DNA from: a virus
Reading direction: 5' to 3' (one strand)
IMG/VR virus record: IMGVR_UViG_3300045256_000138
Span: 1 to 39,875 of that record
Length of the DNA: 39,875 bases
A program made the position numbers and the translations under genes. Of this stretch, positions 14,957-21,227 are shown piece by piece. The notes under the pieces are model-generated. The model saw only the letters and a program-made list of their open reading frames with translations, made no database searches and was not told where the DNA came from. Every line of letters begins with the position of its first letter. The stretch's first letter is position 1.

Positions 14957-16405
14957 CTATCCGCCCGCCTGCTGCTTCCATTGCAGCCATTCCGTCGTAA
15001 ACGGCTTGACGCCAGGAGGAGGCGTCTTTGCGCTGTTCGACGGCAGGCCGCCAGCGCCGACGCTTGGGCGGGCTTGCGCCTCCAGCTTCGATTTCTCCAC
15101 TTCCCGCAATCCCTGATTGTGACCGGCCAGAGCCTTCGCCACCTTCACGGCAATGCCGTTCATTTTGGCCATCGTCGTTTGATAGAGCCTGTTGACTTCC
15201 TTCTGCGCCTGCGCCATCGCCGCGTCGTTGCGGTATCCGGCCAGTTGCGGGTTGCCCGCAATGGCCTCGTATCGCTTCACGAGGTAGGCTTGCTGCGACA
15301 GCGCGTTGAGCGCATCGTCAAAGCCCTGATCGAGCGTGACGCCCAAGGACTTCAGCATTCCTTCGGTTGCAAAGCGCAAATTGGGATCAAGCAGATTCGC
15401 CAGGGTTGCCATCACGGCGCCGGTTTGCACGGCGTTGATTGTCGGGTCAGCGGAGAATTGAATCTGAGAGGTAAGACCTTTCTGAATGGAATCGAACGCG
15501 TCCCGACGAAGCTTCGTCGCGTAATCCTCGAAAGATTTATCCACGCCGTCCCAGAACTGCTTCATTTCAGCCTGTTGACGGGCTTCCTGCTGCTGTCTGT
15601 ATTCGTCGCGGAACTTGCGAGACTCGAAAGCTTCCTGCTGTGTCTGCAAAAACTCTTCGAGCGTCGCATCGTCCATCTGCTGCGCCTGCAAGCGCAGCGA
15701 CGGCGACAGGGACTTGTAGACGTCGTGGAATTTTTCGGGAATCCCGGCGAGTTCGTTCGGCGGAACGATTCCGCTACTAATCGCGTTGGAAGGGTTGCGG
15801 GTCAGCGCGACATAATCGTCGAGCCGCTTCGGATCGAGGCCCAGGCGCTGGAAGATTTCCTGCGCGAAGGTCGAACCGTCGGCGCGGCGCGTAGACCAGA
15901 GATCGTTAAACAACTGTTCGACAAGCGCCGGCGAACCTTCCTGCAACTTCGCAACGAATTGCGAGGTCGAAGGGATGGGCAGGCCGGTTGCCTGGTCGTA
16001 CCGGATATTTCCGTTCTCGTCTGTCGCGTGCCCGTAAAGACCATTGAGCATCTCAAGGTGTTGCGTGATCTGATCCGTGTCGCCGAAGTCGGCGAGCGGC
16101 TGATACTGCGCCCTGAGCGCTTTATGGTCCTGATTCAGTTGGCGCAACTGCTGCCGGAGGTTTAAGACCGCTTGTACATGAGGATTATTCGCCTGCCCCT
16201 GAAGATCATCATCATTCTCAGGTATTGACAGTTCGGGAGCCTCAGCCTCCCCGGTCTCCACTGGCGTTGTTGCTGATGGCGCCGTCTCGGTTGAGAGAGC
16301 GCCGGAATCCCCCTGGCTGACCGGAGCATCAGCCGCGCCCGTGGAAGCAGGCGCGCTAGCGGTAGGAGTAACGTCGCTAGATACATCCGAAAAGTTATCT
16401 TCCAT
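14957..16405 (-). CDS. Scaffolding protein
   Basis: A 482-residue protein, ATG 16405, placed between portal and major capsid as in P22-type head operons. Residues 1-70 are Ser/Thr/Ala/Glu-rich and probably disordered. The rest is highly charged, Gln-rich helix (e.g. QQEARQQAEMKQFWDGVDKS), with a coiled-coil region at about 75-110 (VQAVLNLRQQLRQLNQDHKA). Low complexity, no beta core and high helix content are typical of internal scaffolds that are removed during maturation. A copy of the repeated motif AGRCTACARA lies 28 nt upstream. Long for a scaffold, so fusion with other functions is possible. Confidence 0.7.
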   Translation of the reverse strand: MEDNFSDVSSDVTPTASAPASTGAADAPVSQGDSGALSTETAPSATTPVETGEAEAPELSIPENDDDLQGQANNPHVQAVLNLRQQLRQLNQDHKALRAQYQPLADFGDTDQITQHLEMLNGLYGHATDENGNIRYDQATGLPIPSTSQFVAKLQEGSPALVEQLFNDLWSTRRADGSTFAQEIFQRLGLDPKRLDDYVALTRNPSNAISSGIVPPNELAGIPEKFHDVYKSLSPSLRLQAQQMDDATLEEFLQTQQEAFESRKFRDEYRQQQEARQQAEMKQFWDGVDKSFEDYATKLRRDAFDSIQKGLTSQIQFSADPTINAVQTGAVMATLANLLDPNLRFATEGMLKSLGVTLDQGFDDALNALSQQAYLVKRYEAIAGNPQLAGYRNDAAMAQAQKEVNRLYQTTMAKMNGIAVKVAKALAGHNQGLREVEKSKLEAQARPSVGAGGLPSNSAKTPPPGVKPFTTEWLQWKQQAGG

Positions 16406-16433
16406 AAAAAGTTACAAAATAGAGCGTTTTAAA

Positions 16434-16443
16434 AGACTACAAA
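16434..16443 (-). promoter_or_regulatory. Repeated motif AGRCTACARA, copy 2
   Basis: Plus-strand AGACTACAAA, upstream of the scaffold start at 16405 with 28 nt between, in an AT-rich stretch. It may drive separate transcription of scaffold and capsid genes. Function unproven. Confidence 0.5.
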
Positions 16444-16461
16444 TCGATTGCGGCAAACTTG

Positions 16462-16539
16462 CTACTTCTTCGGCGGAGGCGGCGGATTCTTCTGCTTTTT
16501 GTTTTTCGGCGCGCGCTCCGGTAAGTCTTTGGCCGTCAC
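16462..16539 (-). CDS. Possible 25-residue Lys/Pro-rich peptide
   Basis: GTG 16539 overlaps the stop of the preceding membrane peptide (GTGA) and encodes a peptide of 25 residues rich in Lys and Pro, ending in PPPPPKK before TAG. Only the overlap supports translation. No function can be suggested. The alternative is that this is a non-coding spacer. Confidence 0.25.
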   Translation of the reverse strand: MTAKDLPERAPKNKKQKNPPPPPKK

Positions 16540-16643
16540 AGCCCCCGAATCGCTTTCGATAGCTGCCATGCGCCGACGCCGACGACCGCAACAGCGCAGC
16601 CAAGCGCGAGCGCCGCGACGCCAATGATTTTCTTTGCCTTCAT
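16536..16643 (-). CDS. 35-residue single-pass membrane peptide
   Basis: ATG 16643 to TGA 16536 encodes a peptide with a positively charged start (MKAKK), one hydrophobic segment (IIGVAALALGCAVAVVGVGAW) and a short basic tail. Its ATG overlaps the portal stop as ATGA and GAGG lies about 7 nt upstream. The small size, single transmembrane helix and coupling to the portal gene make it a plausible phage membrane peptide, but no family is recognised. Confidence 0.55.
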   Translation of the reverse strand: MKAKKIIGVAALALGCAVAVVGVGAWQLSKAIRGL

Positions 16644-19000
16644 TGTTTCGCCTCTTGTGTTGGTGGTTGCTGCGGCATCATCGCCGCGCCAGCCGCCTGA
16701 ACCTGAGCGCCCTGCATCGCAATCGCCGCCTGTTGCTGGCCACTCAGTTGGAACAACTGTTGGACAAGAACCTCGACCGCCGCGCGCAACTCCATAGGCG
16801 AATCCAAGCCTTCATCCGTCAGAAGGAAATCCTGGAACCAGATCGCAGCCTCGCGCATCGTCTTCTCCGGCTCCATCGGACTGATCGGCGGTTGAATCGC
16901 CATCACCAAGCCGAACGGATCGGCCATCCCCATCTGAAGCGCGGCCTTCATCTGTTCGAGGCGTCTACGGCAAACCTGCGCGGTCACATCGAAATCGTCG
17001 AATTCGGTTTTGACGTTCCACAGGCGCGCCAATTCAGCAACGAGCGCCGGAGACTGCTGCAAGGCGGCGAGATAATTCTGAAACCCACCGAACAGGCCCA
17101 TAAAGAACGCCATCGCGTTGTCACGCTTCGTGACGCTGTTCTGCGGTAGCTCCGATTCTTTGACGACCTCAAACCGCAAATCCGCTTTGAGGTCAACGCC
17201 GGAAAGCCAAATACCCTGCTGACGGCCGTATTTGCCCGCGAGCGGGAACCATTGCTTGATCGGAAAATGCCGGCGATATAACTCAACAACCTTCTCCGCG
17301 ATGGACTGCCTGACCAAACCCTTGATAGCCAGGAGCGGGCCGAAGATACTGTTCGCGTTTGCGTCCGCAATCATTGCCCCGCGCGCGGTGTCGTTACTCT
17401 GGTTCATCAGGCCGCCGTTCGTGAAGTCCGTTGCGTGCGAGGTCGTAGCAAAGGCCTGCGTCAAAAAGCTCTGGACGTATTGGACGAACTGGCCCGGCAC
17501 CGATTGCGGCGTAAGCGGCAACACGGCATCAGCCAGCCTTTTCGTCTCCGGCAATTGGTGCAAATTGACGAAAACGTTCGCTTTCGGATTGCCTAAATAT
17601 CCCGCCTGGTCATCGTCAATCAACATCTTATCGGCAAGGATGGCAGGCGTCGCAGCGGCGTCCATATAGGCCAATTGCTGAGAGTCCAGTTTGTTTAGCC
17701 GCTTCTGGACTTCGACCATATCTTGCCCGCCACGCCCGGCGCCGGACATTAGCTTCATATGCCAGACACCAGAGGCGATGTGATCGGAATGCCGTTCGGC
17801 GTAGATACCTAACACCGTGGCCATCCCGTTTAGGCCGACAGCGACAAGGCCTTTGGGGAACAGATCCGTCAGCTTTGCGCCCGCGGGCAACGGCTGGCCG
17901 TCCACCGTCTGCTCATCGCCTTTGACATCGATGTCGGCGTAATCGTCCGGCGAAAGCCACATCTCGCACAGGTTGACTTGATCCTGATTGAGGAAGGTAT
18001 TGCGGCGATGGTTGCCACGGCCGTCCACCGCTTGTCCGCTGTAAGCCAGGGATTGCGCGACGTTGAGGCCAAGATCTGATTCGGACGGATTGCCGGGAAT
18101 CTTCACGCGGCCCAGCAAGCGCCGGATCGACCCGAGGCTGACGCGCTGCTGATAAATGAACCAGGAGGATTTTTCCGCGCGCTTCGTCAAATCCCAACGG
18201 CAGGCAGAGAATGGCAGTTGGTCGAGAACTAGATCGCCGGTCTGGACCGGTTCCTGCCCGATAACAGTCGGAATAGTGTCCGTCGCAGGCGGTTCGACGA
18301 GAACGTATTCGCTCCCACAACGCGGACAGAGCGGCTGCATTCCTTCAGCCTGCCCTGGAAACTCATCGGCAACGCCAGCGTGCCCGCAGTCGCCGCAGTA
18401 GCCCGCGCCGTCGCCGAGCCGGATCTCCCGATTCTCCGTGATCTCCCGGAACGCAATTGCGCCCTCGACGCTCGCATCGTATCGAAGCCTGGAAAGGTAT
18501 GTCCCGAACGTCAGCGCAAGCAACGCTTCCTGTTCGTTGAACCACGGATCGAAGAATTCATTCTCGTAATGGTCAACAATGATCGCCCCGGCTTTGCTGG
18601 CCATCACCGATTCATCTGTGTCGCGGCCCGGCTTCACCGTAATGTCCGGGTTCGACAGCATCCACTTGGTGATGCAATTCGTCACGTAGAATTGCATCAG
18701 GTTTAGCGCGCGCTTTACGCTGTCGTCTTCGCGCTGGGGCCGGATCGTGAGCCAACCGCCCGTCCACGGGTTACGCTCGAGAATCTGATCGCCCTGAATG
18801 AACCTACCAACCAGTTCGCCGGCGAGGATCATTTCCCGCCAAATGGCTTGCTCAAGATTCCAAAAGTGTTTGAAGCGTTCCTTGAGCGCGTCAGCGAGAT
18901 AATGAGATTGGCCTTTGCTCTCTTGCAGCGAGAGCAAAGGATTTAAAGGCGCAAAGTTCTGACCAGGACGGACAGGAATGATGGAGGAGTAGTCGGTCAT
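16640..19000 (-). CDS. Portal protein with inserted zinc ribbon
   Basis: A 786-residue protein, ATG 19000, 13 nt after the upstream stop. Length and gene position (terminase, portal, scaffold, capsid) fit a P22-like portal, the dodecameric ring through which DNA is packaged and ejected. Segments such as QFYVTNCITKWMLSNPDI, KLMSGAGRGGQDMVEVQKRLN and a Gln/Met-rich C-terminal tail (QQQAAIAMQGAQVQAAG) are typical of this family's core and helical tail. Two CxxC pairs at C202/C205 and C225/C228 (YCGDCGH and LCPRCGS) form a zinc-ribbon insert that classic P22 portals lack. Its role is unknown; it may stabilise the insert or bind a partner. Confidence 0.8.
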   Translation of the reverse strand: MTDYSSIIPVRPGQNFAPLNPLLSLQESKGQSHYLADALKERFKHFWNLEQAIWREMILAGELVGRFIQGDQILERNPWTGGWLTIRPQREDDSVKRALNLMQFYVTNCITKWMLSNPDITVKPGRDTDESVMASKAGAIIVDHYENEFFDPWFNEQEALLALTFGTYLSRLRYDASVEGAIAFREITENREIRLGDGAGYCGDCGHAGVADEFPGQAEGMQPLCPRCGSEYVLVEPPATDTIPTVIGQEPVQTGDLVLDQLPFSACRWDLTKRAEKSSWFIYQQRVSLGSIRRLLGRVKIPGNPSESDLGLNVAQSLAYSGQAVDGRGNHRRNTFLNQDQVNLCEMWLSPDDYADIDVKGDEQTVDGQPLPAGAKLTDLFPKGLVAVGLNGMATVLGIYAERHSDHIASGVWHMKLMSGAGRGGQDMVEVQKRLNKLDSQQLAYMDAAATPAILADKMLIDDDQAGYLGNPKANVFVNLHQLPETKRLADAVLPLTPQSVPGQFVQYVQSFLTQAFATTSHATDFTNGGLMNQSNDTARGAMIADANANSIFGPLLAIKGLVRQSIAEKVVELYRRHFPIKQWFPLAGKYGRQQGIWLSGVDLKADLRFEVVKESELPQNSVTKRDNAMAFFMGLFGGFQNYLAALQQSPALVAELARLWNVKTEFDDFDVTAQVCRRRLEQMKAALQMGMADPFGLVMAIQPPISPMEPEKTMREAAIWFQDFLLTDEGLDSPMELRAAVEVLVQQLFQLSGQQQAAIAMQGAQVQAAGAAMMPQQPPTQEAKQ

Positions 19001-19013
19001 TAAAGATCAACGC

Positions 19014-20039
19014 CTACGCCGCTACGCCCTCAGGTCGCCAGTTCTTGCCGCCGTAACGCTCGCGGTCTCTTGTTACACTGACCTTTAGAGCCTGCAACGC
19101 TTCTTCGACGGTTGAGGCGGGACAGGTCAAACCGAAGGTCGCATCTTGCCCGCAGTCCCAACTGTTTTCACCCTTGCCCGGTGTTGGAATGCCGCGCTCA
19201 CATTCGATAAGGGCGCGTCGCATTTTGAACGGCCACGGCTTGCGCGGGCGCGTCCATACAGCTTCAACGATCTTCACCTTGACCGGATAATCACTTTCGG
19301 GCATTGAGACGCTGGCCATCTGCTCTTGCAATACGGCCTCACTGTATTTCGACCTGCCCCAAACTAGGTCGGACACGAAGCAAGACCATTCCCAGCCTTT
19401 CCAGCCTGCACAGTCCCGACAATCATTGCCGGCATGATGAAGCCCGATCTGGAAATGATCCTCAAAATAAGTAATGCCGGTTTCGTGCGCCCAGGAGTGG
19501 CGCGAATAGCTATATTTCTTTGGTAGGAGATTTTCGAGCGTAATCCAGAAGTGAGCCAATCCGAAATGCAGTCTCAACTGAGCGTCGCGCTGCGAATCGC
19601 CGTCGAATAGACCAATCGAAAAACCCAGCCACCAACGCGGATCGAAGTTCCATGAAAAACAAACCTGCCGGTTGCGCTTGCCGTAGCCGTCGCGGGCTTC
19701 ATTCCACTTCCGGTGAAACCAGGCTCGCCCGTGAATCCATCCTGGCCCCTGCGTTCCGTCCTTCTTATCGTTTAGGTTTTGCCAATGAAAACGTTTGCGA
19801 ATCCATTGCTTCAACGACCAGTCGCGGAACAGAAGCGCAAGAGGAACAACAGACATCCACAGCGCTGGCGTAATCCAAAAGGCGACCGCATCGGTTCCGT
19901 GATCCTCTTTAGACTCCCAAGCGCCACCGTTCGACAACACGCGCTTTGCGGCGGCCATCGCGCTTCGCTTGAAAAAGAAAGCGTAAGCTTTTTGCGTAGC
20001 AGAGCCTCTTTCGGCTTGCAGCAACAGGTAAATTTTCAT
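19014..20039 (-). CDS. Large Trp-rich phage protein, unknown
   Basis: A 341-residue protein, ATG 20039, overlapping the upstream stop as ATGA. Very rich in Trp, His and Phe (FSWNFDPRWWLGFSIGLFDG; then LRLHFGLAHFWITLENLLP). A hydrophobic segment lies at about residues 52-72 (VAFWITPALWMSVVPLALLF), possibly one membrane pass. The block HSWAHETGITYFEDHFQIGL, then HHAGNDCRDC, has His and Cys that could bind metal. It sits between terminase-linked small genes and the portal. The family is not recognised and no enzyme motif can be assigned. Confidence 0.6.
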   Translation of the reverse strand: MKIYLLLQAERGSATQKAYAFFFKRSAMAAAKRVLSNGGAWESKEDHGTDAVAFWITPALWMSVVPLALLFRDWSLKQWIRKRFHWQNLNDKKDGTQGPGWIHGRAWFHRKWNEARDGYGKRNRQVCFSWNFDPRWWLGFSIGLFDGDSQRDAQLRLHFGLAHFWITLENLLPKKYSYSRHSWAHETGITYFEDHFQIGLHHAGNDCRDCAGWKGWEWSCFVSDLVWGRSKYSEAVLQEQMASVSMPESDYPVKVKIVEAVWTRPRKPWPFKMRRALIECERGIPTPGKGENSWDCGQDATFGLTCPASTVEEALQALKVSVTRDRERYGGKNWRPEGVAA

Positions 20040-20410
20040 AGATCAATTCCAAACGGTTCATTCGGCGTCACCATCTCGCCACGCCGTCTTCGTTCAAACA
20101 TCGCATCCGCATCCTGCCGCGAATGCCCGGCCTCTGCCGCGGCTTCCCGGTACGCGTCCCGTATGGCTTCCTCAAGCGCGGTATACTCAACGCCTCGCGG
20201 CATCACTGGAATATTCACTGGCTTATCAGGTCGCTCTTTCGGTAAGGCGTAGCATCCGGCGGCAGTCAGGGCGCGGTTAAGTAGTTCATTTTCGCGCGTG
20301 CGGTTGCGCTCGCGTTCGGCGTGCAACGCGCGTTCGAGTTCGGTTGCGCGACTCTCAGCCCTTTTCAGTTGCTTGAGAATACGCGCCATCTCGCGGCGTG
20401 AAACCCACAT
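20036..20410 (-). CDS. Small charged, partly coiled-coil protein
   Basis: A 124-residue protein. ATG 20410 is favoured over a GTG one codon upstream because it overlaps the upstream stop as TGATG. Residues 3-48 are strongly charged helix with heptads (LKQLKRAESRATELERALHA), followed by a Pro-rich link and a second helix (ALEEAIRDAYREAAAEAGHS). Unknown function. Coupled on both sides. Confidence 0.6.
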   Translation of the reverse strand: MWVSRREMARILKQLKRAESRATELERALHAERERNRTRENELLNRALTAAGCYALPKERPDKPVNIPVMPRGVEYTALEEAIRDAYREAAAEAGHSRQDADAMFERRRRGEMVTPNEPFGIDL

Positions 20411-20733
20411 CACTGCAACATCTGGTTGCGGTCTTTGGTGTTGGCGGCCTGCGTGAGACCGACAAGGCCATCAACGGTCGTCAACGGGTTGATGTCGGCG
20501 TCGTTCAGTTCACCGCTCGCGGCGCCAAAATCGATGGCGCGCTGGAAGCGATGCTTGTTCGGGAGTTGATCCGCGTGCGCCGCGGCGTTGGTGATTAGAT
20601 CGCGAACGCCGGTCACAGTGTCAGCCGCCACGACGCCAGCATCCGTCAGGTAGCCTTCTTCGGCGGCCGCGCGGAGATTCGCGCCGACCTCGCGGGAAAG
20701 ATTTAGCTGGTCTGCATGTAAAACTACAGCCAT
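20410..20733 (-). CDS. Small alpha-rich protein, unknown
   Basis: A 107-residue protein, ATG 20733, preceded by AAGGAG at good spacing. It looks globular and alpha-rich (REVGANLRAAAEEGYLTDAG). Strong ribosome site and compact size suggest an abundant virion or assembly protein in the packaging operon. No family recognised. Confidence 0.6.
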   Translation of the reverse strand: MAVVLHADQLNLSREVGANLRAAAEEGYLTDAGVVAADTVTGVRDLITNAAAHADQLPNKHRFQRAIDFGAASGELNDADINPLTTVDGLVGLTQAANTKDRNQMLQ

Positions 20734-20786
20734 GATGTTTTCTCCTTGTTAGAGTGGAATTGCGGGAATATCGAGCCGCGATGCGG

Positions 20787-21092
20787 CTATTTCTTCGCTG
20801 TCGCCGCCTTCGCCTTCGATGTCGTCTTCGGCTTCGCCTTTGACTTCGCTTTCGGCGCTGGCGCGACTTCGACCAATGGCGCAGGCTCATCCACCTGAGG
20901 CGGTGGATTCAGGATTGCGAAAACGGCTTCGTCAAAGGCATCTTCGCGCGTGCCCGTCTTGGCCACGCTCTGAGCCTTGTAGGCGAGCCGTGATTGATGA
21001 TTGGGCGCACAGGCCCGGAAATCGGGATCGTCAGCGGGTTTTACTTGCGCCCAGGCCTGAGCGGCAATTCTTCGAGCTTCTGAATCGAGCAT
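20787..21092 (-). CDS. Small protein with Lys/Ala-rich tail
   Basis: A 101-residue protein, ATG 21092, with AAGGAG about 8 nt upstream. The first 65 residues form a helical domain (ARRIAAQAWAQVKPADD), and the last 25 are a Lys/Ala/Pro-rich, highly basic tail (KAKSKAKPKTTSKAKAATAKK-type repeat) that could bind nucleic acid. A short hairpin, AGCCGC/GCGGCT (20774-20788), overlaps its stop. Function unknown. A DNA-condensing or minor head role is possible. Confidence 0.6.
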   Translation of the reverse strand: MLDSEARRIAAQAWAQVKPADDPDFRACAPNHQSRLAYKAQSVAKTGTREDAFDEAVFAILNPPPQVDEPAPLVEVAPAPKAKSKAKPKTTSKAKAATAKK

Positions 21093-21119
21093 GATGGTTT
21101 CTCCTTAATCAAAATCGTC

Positions 21120-21169
21120 GGGGCCAGCGCCCAATCATTCCACCGAATACCCAAGGCGCGAGAGGCCCC
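21120..21169 (-). other. Two-step hairpin between terminase and next gene
   Basis: In the 135-nt gap between the large terminase stop (21228) and the next start (21092), GGGGCC (21120-21125) pairs with GGCCCC (21164-21169) and, inside, GCGCC (21127-21131) pairs with GGCGC (21155-21159). A four-T stretch follows at some distance on the minus strand. It may be a weak terminator or a leader hairpin that limits read-through from terminase into the small genes. Confidence 0.45.
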
Positions 21170-21227
21170 AACTGGATTTGGCGCACTTCACAAAAATTCC
21201 AAATTGCAGAGCAGATTGCGCGAAGCA

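Noticed and set aside
14705-16165. Long plus-strand open frame of 486 codons opposite the scaffold gene
   Set aside because: It is antisense to a well-supported gene, has a Leu/Arg-rich composition typical of shadow frames in GC-rich DNA, and no ribosome site or partner. All other plus-strand frames were dropped for the same reasons.
16412-16624. 70-codon minus-strand frame between portal and scaffold
   Set aside because: It needs a TTG start without ribosome site and conflicts with the better supported 35-residue membrane peptide in another frame.
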